A stretch of DNA of 51,628 nt from an uncultured Oscillospiraceae bacterium (GCA_934572445.1 CAKTLD010000002.1:1-51628); one strand, 5' to 3'. Shown: positions 1 through 8,596, counted from the first letter of the stretch. Notes: a model not told the origin generated them from the sequence alone. Program-made: numbers and translations.

Positions 1-566
1 GCCTTTTCCTGGATGGACTTGGCGGCGCGCAGCTCGTCGCGGCGGTGGATGATAGTCACCTTGCGGGCGAACTTCGTCAGGTACATGGCCTCTTCCACGG
101 CAGCGTCGCCGCCGCCGACCACATAGACCTCAAGATCCTCGAAGAACGCGGCGTCACAGGTCGCGCAGAAAGAGATACCCTTACCGACGAACTTGCCCTC
201 GTTCTTGCAGCCGATGGGGCGGGGGAAGGCGCCGGTGGCGATGATGACGGTGCGGGCCTCATATTCACCCTTCACGCCGGTGAGCTTCTTCACAGGTCCG
301 GTGAGCGCAACTTCCTTGATCATGTCGCTCACGCGCTCCACGCCGAAATGCTCGCACTGCTTGGTCATACGCGCGATCAGGCTCGGGCCGTTGTCACCCT
401 CGACCTGCCCGGGATAGTTTTCAATCTCATTGGTGATGGCGATCTGACCGCCATCCTGACCCTTTTCGATCACAAGGGTGGAAAGTCTGGCGCGGCCGGC
501 ATACAGTCCGGCGGTCAGGCCCGCGGGGCCCGCGCCCAGAACGATAACGTCATAGATCTTGCTCAT
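1..566 (-). CDS. trxB: Thioredoxin reductase, C-terminus beyond window edge
   Basis: FAD/NADPH flavoprotein that reduces thioredoxin, the electron donor of glycine reductase. The minus-strand frame stays open to base 1, so only the first ~188 of about 310 expected residues are present. It shows the N-terminal FAD-binding motif GAGPAG, the redox-active CATC motif near residue 137, and the start of the NADPH domain with GGGDAA and HRRDELRAA. The ATG at 566 is preceded by AAGGAGTG. It lies 134 nt downstream of grdB on the same strand, matching the known linkage of trxB/trxA with grd genes in amino-acid-fermenting clostridia. A GC-rich hairpin separates it from grdB. The identification is secure; its downstream neighbours are unseen. 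Confidence 0.95.
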   Translation of the reverse strand, partial: MSKIYDVIVLGAGPAGLTAGLYAGRARLSTLVIEKGQDGGQIAITNEIENYPGQVEGDNGPSLIARMTKQCEHFGVERVSDMIKEVALTGPVKKLTGVKGEYEARTVIIATGAFPRPIGCKNEGKFVGKGISFCATCDAAFFEDLEVYVVGGGDAAVEEAMYLTKFARKVTIIHRRDELRAAKSIQEK

Positions 567-656
567 GATTCTACACTCCTTAAAACCAAGGGGAATCGAC
601 CCCCTGTCAAATTCTGACAGGCGACGGGGATCTCTCCCCTTGCCTTATGCGGAGCT

Positions 657-685
657 CTCCGCGCGGCGCGGCGCGCCGCGCGGAG
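657..685 (-). other. Perfect 13-bp GC hairpin between grdB and trxB
   Basis: A 13-bp perfect inverted repeat (CTCCGCGCGGCGC and its complement) encloses a 3-nt loop, starting about 15 nt after the grdB stop. No U-run follows on the minus strand, so it is not a standard intrinsic terminator. It may stabilise the grd mRNA 3' end or reduce read-through into trxB (inference). Confidence 0.6.
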
Positions 686-700
686 TTCTCTTTTGAACGC

Positions 701-2005
701 TTACTTTTCGAAAACGGTCTGGTCGCTGACCTCGGTGCACAGGGCGTCGAGGGCGCGGGAGACCAGCTTCTTGCGCAGCTCGTACTCTTCCTCGTGGGAC
801 AGAGCCGGGTTGCCCAGCGGGTGGGGGATAGCGATCGTGGGGATGATACGGTTTGCGCCGACCGTCAGGGAGATCGGGGTGACCGTGCACATATGAACGA
901 CGGGGATGCCCGCACGCTCAATTTCTTTAACCATCGTTGCACCGCAACGCGTGCAGGTACCTCATGTGCTCGTCATAATGACAGCGTTTACATTCGCCTT
1001 GAGGAGCTTCTGCGCGTATTCCGCGGCGAAGCGCTTGGCGTTGGCGACGCTCGTGCCATTACCGACGGTGGTGTAGAAGTAGTTGTGCAGCTTGCCGATG
1101 CGACCCTCGCGCTCGAACTCACGCATCACATCCACGGGGAGGACGCGGTTGGGGTCGGCGTTGGCGTACACCGGATCGTAGCCGCCGTGAGCGGTCTCAT
1201 AGGTCGCTTCCGTCAGCACGTCCACACCGTCGAGGCAGTACTCGCCGTAGTGGGAAGCGGAGGAGGACTCGATGTGATCGGGGTTGCCCTTGGGGACGAT
1301 ACCGCCGGAGGTGCACAGCGCGATGGTCGCGTGCGCAAGATCCTTGACGGCGGGGTTGGGAGCCACGCGGTCGAAAGACGGCATGGGATACTCGGTAGTG
1401 AACGGCTTGTCGGCGAGCTTGTTGATCAGCATGTCGACCGCGCGCTTGGAGCCGCGCTCCTTATCAAAGAAGTTGACGCGGATGCCCTGGTTCATGTAGC
1501 CATCCTCAATGGAGGCACCGAGCTTTTCGCCCTTCATCAGCTTCAAGCCGAGCTTCGCCATCACGGGAGCGGCCTTGCGCATGCCGGCGGCGGAGTTGGC
1601 GGTGGCGACGATCAGGACCTTGTCCTTGAGGTCGGCACCGGGGTTTTCCTCGTACATACCGGTCAGGACCTTGATGCCGAGCTCATCCTGAACAGCCTTG
1701 CAAATGGTCGCGCAGGCATAGCCGTAGCGGCCGGCGTTGAAAGCAGGGCCGGCGATGAACAGATCGGGCTGGGCCTCCTTGACCCAAGCGAGGATCTGCT
1801 CTTTGGCGTCCTTCTCGTGTTCGGCGAAATAGGAGTCGCCGCAGACGATCGTCTCGGTGATGACCGCCTCATCCTTCCAAGCAGCGGTGAATGCCGCGCC
1901 GGGACCGACGGGGCCTTCACGCTTCTCGGGAGGAACGTGAGCCATCTCCTCGCCGCCGATCTGGGCGAAGAACTGGTTGATATAATGGACAACTTTATAA
2001 CTCAT
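701..2005 (-). CDS. grdB: Glycine reductase component B gamma subunit, selenoprotein
   Basis: Substrate-activating subunit of glycine reductase (protein B), which passes the carboxymethyl group of glycine to the selenoprotein GrdA. The gene needs read-through of an in-frame TGA at 962-964. Translated as selenocysteine, it gives residue 348 in a UxxCxxC motif (U-GTCTRC), and the frame then continues 86 codons to TAA at 701. The total is 434 residues, the usual GrdB length. The N-terminus (VVHYINQFF, then GGEE) is typical of GrdB. A hairpin just 3' of the TGA fits a bacterial SECIS. The gene follows grdE by 21 nt. Automated calling would split it at the TGA. GrdF/GrdH paralogs (sarcosine, betaine) are possible, but the glycine riboswitch and grdX favour glycine. 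Confidence 0.94.
935..964 (-). promoter_or_regulatory. Selenocysteine UGA codon with bSECIS-like hairpin
   Basis: The TGA at 962-964 is followed by a perfect 6-bp stem CGTTGC / GCAACG with loop GGT at 935-949. The loop lies about 20 nt 3' of the TGA. Loop G and U residues at this distance are the determinants SelB recognises in the well-studied E. coli fdhF element. The hairpin is seen; SelB binding is inferred. Confidence 0.75.
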
Positions 2006-2026
2006 TGTATCGTATCCTCCTTTCCT

Positions 2027-3319
2027 TTAGCGTGCGCTCATCTTGTTGAAGCCGATCTCGTTGGTTGCGCCGGTGATGACCTGGATCTCGGCCTCGATGC
2101 TGCCGTCGGGACGCAGAGAGCCCGCGTGGCCGCCGGCGATCTTGTCGACGTAGTCCAGCGTACCGATGACCTTGTCCATCGGAGGCAGGACGATCACTTC
2201 ATTGGCGTTGCCGCCGGTGACGACCGCATCCGCCAGAGGATCCGCGTCGGCGAGGGACTGGGACTTGCCGTCCTGACCGGCGTACTCGTCAGTGACAAGA
2301 ACGGTCTTGATGCCCTTCTGCTCGGCCTTCACGCAGTTCATGATCAGGTCGGTGTCAGGGTTGCCGAAGCCTTCCTCGGAGATGATCACGCCATCCAGAT
2401 CGAGCATACGGGCGAGCTTGCTGGCCCAGTCGGAGGAACGGCGCTTGTCGGCGAGGTAGACGTTCTCATTGGTGATGATGTTGCACACATAGTTGATGGT
2501 CTTGCCGTGCTGCTCAAACAGATCCGCCACCACAGGGTTGTTCTGATGATGATAGGTCGTGTTCTTGTCGCAGGCGGACACGCAGTTGCCGCTGATGATC
2601 GCGCCATCCATGGTCTCGGTCGGGTTGATGAGCGTGGAGATGATCTTCTTCGCGTCAACGCCGTAGACATAGGTGTCGTGCAGCAGACCCTGGGACTGCA
2701 GCATGTGGACATAGCCCACGCGCGGCAGGTTCGGCAGCTTCTCGATGCCTTCCTTGATGCCGTAGGTTTCGAATTCCTTCGTGGAATCCGGAGCCACATT
2801 GCGGCCAAGCTCACCGATGAACGTCGCGGCGCGGAGACCTGCGATGCGCACGGCATGCTCATACTCGTGCTGGTGCACACCCTCCACGGGGACGCAGACC
2901 AGAACCAGGTTGAGCAGCTTGGAGAACGGGGTGTAGTCAGCACCGGGGCCGGACATATCAATGATGCCCTCCTGGAAGCCGACGATCTTGCCGGCGGTCA
3001 CGACCGCCATGCCGCGCAGAACGTGGGTCTTGCCGCTGCCGACCGTATCGACCTTGGCGATGACACCGGGGAATTCACCGCCGGGGCCCTCCACCTTCAC
3101 GCGCGGCTCGATCACATCCTTGACGGGGGTGATGCGGACGCTCTCGCCGGGCTTTGCGATGTCAAAGTGCGCTTCTTTCACGCAGGCCTTGACGTCGTCG
3201 TCCTGGAACACGAACGCCAGCGCCTCATCGGCGTTGACATAGAGCGTTCCATTCTCGACCTTGCATTCGTTTGCAAATTGGATATCCTTGATCTCAATGA
3301 AGCCAAGCTCCAATTTCAA
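2027..3319 (-). CDS. grdE: Glycine reductase component B proprotein (alpha/beta)
   Basis: Precursor of the two small subunits of glycine reductase protein B. In the family it is cleaved at an internal Cys that becomes a pyruvoyl group, which binds glycine as a Schiff base. The cleavage-type motif GNCVSACDK is present, with Cys246 as the expected site (known for Clostridium sticklandii GrdE at an equivalent Asn-Cys). The protein is 430 aa, the normal length. The start is taken as TTG at 3319 (MKLELG), preceded by AGGAGGAGGT 7-8 nt away; no ATG gives the conserved N-terminus. The ribosome-binding site overlaps the grdX stop, suggesting coupling. grdB follows directly; grdA, commonly placed between grdE and grdB, is absent here. 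Confidence 0.94.
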   Translation of the reverse strand: MKLELGFIEIKDIQFANECKVENGTLYVNADEALAFVFQDDDVKACVKEAHFDIAKPGESVRITPVKDVIEPRVKVEGPGGEFPGVIAKVDTVGSGKTHVLRGMAVVTAGKIVGFQEGIIDMSGPGADYTPFSKLLNLVLVCVPVEGVHQHEYEHAVRIAGLRAATFIGELGRNVAPDSTKEFETYGIKEGIEKLPNLPRVGYVHMLQSQGLLHDTYVYGVDAKKIISTLINPTETMDGAIISGNCVSACDKNTTYHHQNNPVVADLFEQHGKTINYVCNIITNENVYLADKRRSSDWASKLARMLDLDGVIISEEGFGNPDTDLIMNCVKAEQKGIKTVLVTDEYAGQDGKSQSLADADPLADAVVTGGNANEVIVLPPMDKVIGTLDYVDKIAGGHAGSLRPDGSIEAEIQVITGATNEIGFNKMSAR

Positions 3320-3335
3320 AGCGAACACCTCCTCC

Positions 3336-3761
3336 TTACTTCTTATTTGTGCCTGAGATATTACTAAAACCCGCCGCCGCGTCAAAATCAAGAGCGCCGC
3401 ACAGCAGAGTATAGTCGATAAGCTGGAAGTCCTCGCGCATTGCGTCGGTGATGACGCGCTTGCGCGGAGTAAATTTGTCGAACGTGGCGAGGCTGCTGCC
3501 CGCAAGCTGCAGCTGTTCCATATCCATGGGATATACCGCCCTGGATACCACCACGCTGCGGTAGGGCGTCTCGTTCGGCTTTACGCTGCCGGAGATGGGA
3601 TGGGTGTAGAGCCGGTGACCCGCATAAACCAGGTCGCGCACGCGCACAAGGATATCGCGGTAGCTGTCGGACTCGTACAGAGCGATATCGTAGTAGGGCG
3701 CAAGGCAGCGCGATACAAGAGGGTTATTTGTGATGATCTGATAGTCGTGACTGCGTTTCAT
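3336..3761 (-). CDS. grdX: GrdX family protein
   Basis: A small conserved protein of 141 aa found at the head of glycine/sarcosine/betaine reductase operons; its function is not established. The sequence begins MKRSHDYQIITNNPLV and lacks a signal peptide or membrane segment, so it is probably cytoplasmic. The ATG at 3761 is chosen because the family homology begins there. An open frame further upstream runs through the riboswitch and is not translated in this model. The stop codon overlaps the ribosome-binding site of grdE. Expression should be set by the glycine riboswitch just upstream. The family call rests on context and the N-terminal pattern. Confidence 0.85.
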   Translation of the reverse strand: MKRSHDYQIITNNPLVSRCLAPYYDIALYESDSYRDILVRVRDLVYAGHRLYTHPISGSVKPNETPYRSVVVSRAVYPMDMEQLQLAGSSLATFDKFTPRKRVITDAMREDFQLIDYTLLCGALDFDAAAGFSNISGTNKK

Positions 3762-3822
3762 GCCGGTCCATCCCTGTTTCTCATTTTGGAAGCGCGGAGA
3801 GCCGCGAACGGCGAAAGGGCAA

Positions 3823-3866
3823 GAAAAAGCAGGGTGCAGACAAATGAGGATCCTCCCTTGCCCTGC
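3823..3866 (-). terminator. Riboswitch expression platform, intrinsic-terminator-like
   Basis: On the minus strand GCAGGG (3861-3866) pairs with CCCTGC (3829-3834), followed by TTTTTC. An overlapping alternative pairing GGGCAAG/CTTGCCC is possible. Such exclusive pairings fit glycine-controlled termination in the grdX leader. Pairing is seen; switching direction (glycine ON) is inferred. Confidence 0.6.
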
Positions 3867-4037
3867 CCCTGTTCCTTTGACCTGAGAGATTCCCCAAAAT
3901 GATGAGTTGCTCCTTCGGTGCTTGCGCTTTCCAGAGTGTTGTCCGGATACAGTCCTGTGGCCTGAGAGCTTCACGCCGCGTTGGCTTGCACGGTGCTTTT
4001 CCCCTTCGGCTCTGCCATGGGCAGATCTCCTGCATCC
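3866..4037 (-). promoter_or_regulatory. Tandem glycine riboswitch
   Basis: The leader upstream of grdX contains two consecutive glycine aptamers. Aptamer 1 (about 3945-4037) is closed by GGATGCAG/CTGTATCC and holds GCCGAAGGGG and GCTCTCAGGCCACAGGAC. Aptamer 2 (about 3866-3944) repeats the pattern with CACCGAAGGAGCAA and ATCTCTCAGGTCAAAGGAAC. These CCGAAGG and CTCTCAGG cores are hallmarks of the family. Its place ahead of glycine reductase fits induction of catabolism by excess glycine. Confidence 0.95.
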
Positions 4038-4087
4038 ATCATCCACGATATTCATTTTTTGGCATTTCCGCTTCGTTATCCAATGTA

Positions 4088-4116
4088 ATTTAACTCGTTT
4101 TCCGTCAAAAAATCAA
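4088..4116 (-). promoter_or_regulatory. Predicted sigma-A promoter of the grd operon
   Basis: On the minus strand TTGATT (4111-4116) and TTAAAT (4088-4093) are separated by exactly 17 nt. This places transcription start about 45 nt before the first glycine aptamer. Inferred from sequence match only. Confidence 0.55.
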
Positions 4117-4376
4117 GCAATTTCTCGGGGGCGTTTTTTTGCTGTTTGTGAAAATTGTCACACCATTTTTCTGCGCTTTTTTCCGTCGTTTTCCGAAAAA
4201 GCACGGTATGCGTGAGAAAAAAGAAGAGATTTATCGGTTTTTCTGATCGACCTATTTGAAGCGGCGGGGGATAATCGCCGATGGAAAGAGCGCGTAAGCG
4301 ATACGTTTTCTCCCTTTTGCACAAAAATGATTATTGAAAATTGCAATAAATAAATAGAAAAAAGGAACGAGTGAGC
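4117..4376. other. AT-rich intergenic stretch, no gene seen
   Basis: About 260 nt between the grd promoter and the selC terminator, visibly more AT-rich than the surroundings. Short open frames exist on the minus strand, but none has a convincing ribosome-binding site or recognisable protein. Nothing further is supported here. Confidence 0.5.
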
Positions 4377-4412
4377 AAAAAAGAAAGGAGACGGCGCAGG
4401 CCGTTTCCTTTC
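4377..4412 (-). terminator. Intrinsic terminator of selC
   Basis: On the minus strand GAAAGGAAACGGC pairs with GCCGTCTCCTTTC around a 4-nt loop, followed by six T. It begins about 6 nt after the tRNA CCA end. Confidence 0.88.
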
Positions 4413-4417
4413 TTATC

Positions 4418-4515
4418 TGGCGGGAATGTGTGGGAATCGAACCCACCTGGGAGGCTCCTAACCCCCCTCGACCGGTTTTGAAGACCGGGGGGCACACCAG
4501 CACCCATCCACCCCC
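4418..4515 (-). tRNA. selC: tRNA-Sec (anticodon TCA)
   Basis: A 98-nt tRNA including encoded CCA. The anticodon stem CCGGT/ACCGG encloses loop CTTCAAA with anticodon TCA, which reads UGA. A long variable arm follows (GAGGGGGG and the region to CCTCCC), then the T arm GTGGG-TTCGATT-CCCAC. The acceptor begins GGGGGTG and ends CATTCCC plus discriminator G and CCA, using two G-U pairs; the eighth pair is G-A. The length, long acceptor/T stack and long variable arm are characteristic of selenocysteine tRNA. Its product is required for grdB read-through; selB and selA lie just upstream. Confidence 0.96.
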
Positions 4516-4532
4516 ATGTGAACGCAAGGCAA

Positions 4533-4561
4533 ATTATAGCATAAGCTGATAAGATGTGCAA
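4533..4561 (-). promoter_or_regulatory. Predicted sigma-A promoter of selC
   Basis: TTGCAC (4556-4561), a 17-nt spacer and a perfect TATAAT (4533-4538) on the minus strand end 18 nt before the tRNA 5' end. This indicates selC is transcribed independently of selAB. Confidence 0.78.
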
Positions 4562-4594
4562 GCGTTATCTTCGGCACGACATATTTTTGTCGCA

Positions 4595-4627
4595 CCGGCG
4601 GCCGGAGACGGAGCCTCCGGCCGCCGG
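4595..4627 (-). terminator. GC-rich hairpin after selB, weak terminator
   Basis: CCGGCGGCCGGAG pairs with its perfect complement just downstream of the selB stop. The following sequence (TGCGACAAAAA) has only a poor U-run, so termination may be incomplete. Confidence 0.55.
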
Positions 4628-4641
4628 TTTACTCATGATTA

Positions 4642-6561
4642 TTACAGCCGGTCGCCGTACGGGCCGAGATAGCGCACGTCGCCCTCTTTGCGGGTGATGC
4701 GGTTGCGGTCATAGTATTCGAGCACCGCGAGCGTATACTTGCGCGAGGTACCCAGCATGTCGCGCAGCTCAGCGAGGGTGATGGTCTCGTGCGAAGCAAA
4801 GTGCTCTTTCACCACGCCGCATACCCGCAGGTAGGTATCGCGATGCCAGTAAAGCCCCGGGGAGAGCAGGATCAGCTCCCCGCCGGTGGCGGCGCTTTCG
4901 AGCACCTGTTTGGCGTCGGTCATTTCCTTGGCTTCGAACTGGGCGAGCGCTTCGTCCGCCGTGGGCGTTTCCAATCCTGCCTTGCGGTAGGTATTCAGCA
5001 GCTTTTCGCGGATGGCAGACTGCCGCTTGGTGTAGTGGATCTCAAAATCTGCGAGGGCGTAGCGGTCGGCTACGGCCTTGATGCGCCCCTCGCGGCAGAG
5101 TGCGGCAAGGATCGCATCGGCCACGCTCTGGTCGGTGGCGCGGAAGAGCTTCTGGCGAAGCTCCGCAGCCCGCATGCCGCCATGGAGCGGATTTTTTGCG
5201 TGATAGGCCGTGAGCAGTGCACGGCAGCTTTCCCACACGGCGTCGAACGCAGCGGCGGAAAGGTAACGCCCAGGCAGCGGCTCAAGCACGCGTCCCACTG
5301 CAATCAGATCCTCCAGCTCGGGGGCAAGGGAAGAGGCGTCCATGCCAAGCTTGGCCTGGAATTGTGCGGCGGTTGGCAGACTGTGGCCGAACTCCGTCAG
5401 CACCTGCACCACACGCTCCGCGCCCGAGCCGCTCTCGCGGATCTGCAGTGCGGCAAGCACGGCATCGTCGTTTCGCTTGTGACGCACGGGTGCATCATCG
5501 AGGATCGTGCCGCCGCCGATGGTCTCAAGCGGGGAGTAGAAGCGTACGACGAAACGGTCGCCGTTTTTTGCGGCGATGTTCTCCGTCAGCCGGAGTTGAG
5601 CATAGCAGCTCTCGCCCGGGCGCAGGGAGTCGCGGTCGAGCAGGACGACCTTGGCCAGCAGCACGGAAGCGCCGTGGTAGAGGTGGACCTGCGAATCGTT
5701 GAGAATGGTGCGGTCGGAGTCGTTGAGACAGTGCAGCCGTACATCCAGCATCCGCGAAGTGCGGATACTGCCGGGACGGACCACAGCGTCGCCGCGCTGG
5801 ATGTCCGTCTTTTTGATGCCCGCAAGGTTGACGGCCACGCGCTGTCCGGCATAGGCCGTTTCTACATCCCTGCCGTGCACCTGCAAATTACGGATGCGTG
5901 TCGAAACGCCGGAGGGGGCCAGCTCTGCCGCATCGCCCTCGCGCATCGCGCCCTCGATGAGCGTGCCGGTCACGACCGTGCCGAAGCCATCCACTGAAAA
6001 CACGCGGTCCACCGGCAGGCGAAAGGCCACACGCGCGCTTTTTTCCTCCGCGCGGCCGACCAGGTCGTGCAGCGCTTCGCGCAGGGCGGGGATGCCCTCG
6101 CCGGTGTAGGCCGAGACGCAGTAAACGGGCTTGCCTTCAAGGAAGCTGCCCTTCACGCGCTCGGCGACCTCCTCGCGCATCATCTCCAGCCATTCGAGGT
6201 CGACCATGTCAGTTTTGGTGATAACGACCAGCCCGTCGCGGATGCCCAGGAGCGTCAGGATGTTGAGATGCTCCACCGTCTGGGGCATGAAGCCCTCGTC
6301 TGCGGCGACCACGAGCATCGCAAGGTCGATGCCGCCTGCACCGGCGAGCATGTTTTTGATGAATTTCTCGTGCCCGGGCACATCCACGATGCCTGCCTGC
6401 GTGCCGTCCGGCCAGTCGAGATGGGCAAAGCCCAGCTCGATGGTGATGCCGCGCTTTTTTTCTTCGACCAGACGGTCGGTATCGATGCCCGTCAGGGCCT
6501 TGATGAGCAGGGTCTTGCCGTGGTCCACATGACCCGCTGTTCCGATGATCACATGCTTCAT
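4642..6561 (-). CDS. selB: Selenocysteine-specific elongation factor SelB
   Basis: GTPase that brings Sec-tRNA to UGA codons flanked by a SECIS hairpin. The protein is 639 aa, normal for full-length bacterial SelB. The N-terminal EF-Tu-like G domain shows [11 protein letters not shown] (residues 8-18), DVPGHE and TKTD. Domains II-III follow, and the C-terminal ~300 residues form the winged-helix region that binds SECIS RNA in the family. ATG at 6561 overlaps the selA stop in an ATGA arrangement, indicating translational coupling. Together with selC and selA it supplies decoding for grdB; selD is not in this window. Confidence 0.97.
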   Translation of the reverse strand: MKHVIIGTAGHVDHGKTLLIKALTGIDTDRLVEEKKRGITIELGFAHLDWPDGTQAGIVDVPGHEKFIKNMLAGAGGIDLAMLVVAADEGFMPQTVEHLNILTLLGIRDGLVVITKTDMVDLEWLEMMREEVAERVKGSFLEGKPVYCVSAYTGEGIPALREALHDLVGRAEEKSARVAFRLPVDRVFSVDGFGTVVTGTLIEGAMREGDAAELAPSGVSTRIRNLQVHGRDVETAYAGQRVAVNLAGIKKTDIQRGDAVVRPGSIRTSRMLDVRLHCLNDSDRTILNDSQVHLYHGASVLLAKVVLLDRDSLRPGESCYAQLRLTENIAAKNGDRFVVRFYSPLETIGGGTILDDAPVRHKRNDDAVLAALQIRESGSGAERVVQVLTEFGHSLPTAAQFQAKLGMDASSLAPELEDLIAVGRVLEPLPGRYLSAAAFDAVWESCRALLTAYHAKNPLHGGMRAAELRQKLFRATDQSVADAILAALCREGRIKAVADRYALADFEIHYTKRQSAIREKLLNTYRKAGLETPTADEALAQFEAKEMTDAKQVLESAATGGELILLSPGLYWHRDTYLRVCGVVKEHFASHETITLAELRDMLGTSRKYTLAVLEYYDRNRITRKEGDVRYLGPYGDRL

Positions 6562-7937
6562 AATGCCGTCTCCGTCAGTGCTTTCAGGATCGTGTCATAC
6601 TGCTCGCGCCGCAGGGTGCGCATGCCGAGCAGCACACGCTCGTGCGCGATGCGCACGATAATGGGTGTTTGATAAGCGCGCAGACGCTGCTCCAGCGCAT
6701 CCACGCTGCCGCTGCGCGGGCGGACCGCCACGGCGCAGGCGGGCAGCAGCTGTGCCGGCACGCTGCCGCCGCCGACGGGATCCTGCTCATCCGTGACCTC
6801 GGCGTCGATGCCGCGCGCGGTCAGGAGTGCGCAGAGCGCCTCAGCCTCACCGCGCAGCTCATTCTGTGTCAGTCCGAGCATCTGCAGCGTCGGGATCTCA
6901 CGCTCCGCAGTGCCGTCAGCATAGGCGCGCAGCGTTGCCTCCAGCGCGGCGAGCGTCAGCTTGTCCACGCGCATCGCGCGTGTGAGCGGATGGCGCTTGA
7001 GCCGGTCGATATATTCCTTTTTGCCGAGGATGATGCCCGCCTGCGGGCCGCCGAGCAGCTTGTCACCGGAAAAGGACACGATGTCCACGCCCGCACGGAG
7101 GGAGTCCTGCACGGTTGGTTCGCCATGGATGCCGAATGGCTCGAGCGATGTGAGGCAGCCGCTGCCAAGGTCTTCAATCACCGGCAGACCGTGTGTGTGG
7201 GCCAGGGCAACGAGCTCCGCGCGGCTGACCGACTCGGTGAAGCCGAGGATGCGAAAGTTGCTGGTATGGACCTTCATCAGCGCGCGGGTCGATTCGTTGA
7301 TGGCACGCTCGTAATCGGACAGATGCGTCTTATTGGTGGTGCCGACCTCGCGCAGCACCGCGCCGCAGGCCTCCATAATGTCCGGCACGCGGAACGACCC
7401 GCCGATCTCCACCAGCTCCCCGCGCGAGGTGACGACCTCGCCGCCGGATGTCAGCGCCGACAGGATCAGCAGCACGGCGGCGGCATTGTTGTTTACGACC
7501 ATCGCACTCTCCGCGCCTGTGAGGCGGCAGAGCAGCGGGGCGACATGGCTGTAGCGTTCCCCGCGAGCGCCGGTCGAAAGGTCGTATTCCAGCGTGGAGT
7601 AGCTTCGCGCAGCCTCAGCGACGGCTTCGGCCGCGCGCGCGCTCAGACAGGCACGGCCAAGGTTGGTGTGCAGCGTGACGCCTGTGGCGTTGATCACACC
7701 GCGCAGGGAGGGCTGCTGCATCCGCTCGGCGCGCTCGGCGGCGCGCGTGCAGAGCGCCGCCGTGTCGGGAATGGCGGCGATCGCGCCGCTGCGTATCTGC
7801 ATGCGCAGCGCGTCCAGTTCAGCGCGCACAGCTTCTGTCAGCACCGGCGCGGGAAGCGCTGCGCAGCGCGTGCGCAGGACGGGGTGGCTCAGCAGCTCGT
7901 CCACCTTGGGAATGGCGCGAAGGAGGGTGTTATCCAT
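6558..7937 (-). CDS. selA: L-seryl-tRNA(Sec) selenium transferase
   Basis: PLP enzyme converting Ser-tRNA-Sec to Sec-tRNA-Sec using selenophosphate. The protein is 459 aa, typical for the family. The PLP-binding lysine lies in SGDKLLGG (Lys293), and the conserved NATGVTLHTNLGR and VNNNAAA segments are present. ATG at 7937 is preferred over a longer frame because of a good AAAGGAGA ribosome-binding site and the family N-terminus. It is the first gene of a selA-selB unit with its own predicted promoter. Confidence 0.97.
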   Translation of the reverse strand: MDNTLLRAIPKVDELLSHPVLRTRCAALPAPVLTEAVRAELDALRMQIRSGAIAAIPDTAALCTRAAERAERMQQPSLRGVINATGVTLHTNLGRACLSARAAEAVAEAARSYSTLEYDLSTGARGERYSHVAPLLCRLTGAESAMVVNNNAAAVLLILSALTSGGEVVTSRGELVEIGGSFRVPDIMEACGAVLREVGTTNKTHLSDYERAINESTRALMKVHTSNFRILGFTESVSRAELVALAHTHGLPVIEDLGSGCLTSLEPFGIHGEPTVQDSLRAGVDIVSFSGDKLLGGPQAGIILGKKEYIDRLKRHPLTRAMRVDKLTLAALEATLRAYADGTAEREIPTLQMLGLTQNELRGEAEALCALLTARGIDAEVTDEQDPVGGGSVPAQLLPACAVAVRPRSGSVDALEQRLRAYQTPIIVRIAHERVLLGMRTLRREQYDTILKALTETAL

Positions 7938-7979
7938 CGGTAAGGTCTCCTTTGTCGAAATAAAGCCATAAGTATTGCT

Positions 7980-8008
7980 ATCATAATCGGTTTGACGGGA
8001 AAAGTAAA
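7980..8008 (-). promoter_or_regulatory. Predicted promoter of selAB
   Basis: TTTACT (8003-8008), 17 nt, TATGAT (7980-7985) on the minus strand, immediately after the terminator hairpin of the preceding gene. Transcription would start about 35 nt before selA. Confidence 0.6.
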
Positions 8009-8040
8009 CCCGCGCGGACAAAAAACTTTGTCCGTGCGGG
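8009..8040 (-). terminator. Terminator hairpin between the HD gene and selA
   Basis: CCCGCACGGACA pairs with TGTCCGCGCGGG (one G-T pair) and is followed on the minus strand by TTTACTTTT. It closes the operon 11264-8076 and separates it from selAB. Confidence 0.75.
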
Positions 8041-8075
8041 GATCGGTGCGCGTGAAAGCGGGAGGGGGGCGGCGA

Positions 8076-8564
8076 TCAGAGACGGAAGATCCGCCGCGCC
8101 AGATCCTTTCCACTGCCCGTTTTCATGATTTTTGCCATAAAATTTTCCATATTCTGCCTGCTGTATCCGTTCTCGGAGGCATTGGCGATATAATCGGCCT
8201 CAAGCAGAATCTGATAGTCTATCCCATCTACGCCGGCATAGGTGTGATGATGTCCGGTGAGAAAGGCGATGCGGTCGATCTGCTGCTCGCTCAGCCCGCT
8301 GCCGCGGAGGAACGCGCGGACCATGGGTTCACCCTCGACCTCCTGATGCCTGCCGTTGGTGTCTCCGTATTTTTCACGGCACAGCGGGCAGGCGATGTCA
8401 TGCACGATGGCGGCGGCCTCCAGAATGAACTGTGTTTCCGGATCGACGTTTTCCAGTTCGCCGATCGTTTTTGCGTATGTCCACACGCGGATCAGATGGT
8501 CGATGTTGTGAAGGTTCCCCTCCGAAAAGGCGATCATATCGTTCATGATCTGTGCAATGCGCAT
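8076..8564 (-). CDS. HD-domain metal-dependent phosphohydrolase
   Basis: A 162-aa HD-superfamily protein. A conserved His sits in NLHNIDHLIRVW, the His-Asp pair in IVHDIACPLC, then HHHTYAG, and a distal Asp in LLEADYIAN. These are the metal ligands expected in the family, whose members hydrolyse phosphate esters, often of nucleotides; the substrate is unknown. No signal peptide or membrane segment is seen. GGAGGCAG precedes the ATG. It is the last gene of the ATPase/VWA operon, 32 nt after the VWA gene, which may be only positional. Confidence 0.85.
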   Translation of the reverse strand: MRIAQIMNDMIAFSEGNLHNIDHLIRVWTYAKTIGELENVDPETQFILEAAAIVHDIACPLCREKYGDTNGRHQEVEGEPMVRAFLRGSGLSEQQIDRIAFLTGHHHTYAGVDGIDYQILLEADYIANASENGYSRQNMENFMAKIMKTGSGKDLARRIFRL

Positions 8565-8596
8565 ATTACTGCCTCCATATTGTTTGTTCCGGCATT

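Noticed and set aside
962..2005. grdB as a complete 347-aa protein ending at TGA
   Set aside because: The frame continues through the conserved UxxCxxC motif to the normal GrdB length, with a SECIS-like hairpin and sel genes nearby.
647..3367. Very long open frame (906 codons) on the plus strand opposite grdB/grdE
   Set aside because: It is antisense to clear glycine reductase genes, has no recognisable protein, and long antisense frames are expected from the GC-rich codon use here.
3762..4055. N-terminal extension of GrdX upstream of 3761
   Set aside because: The extension would translate the glycine riboswitch, and the family N-terminus begins at the 3761 ATG.
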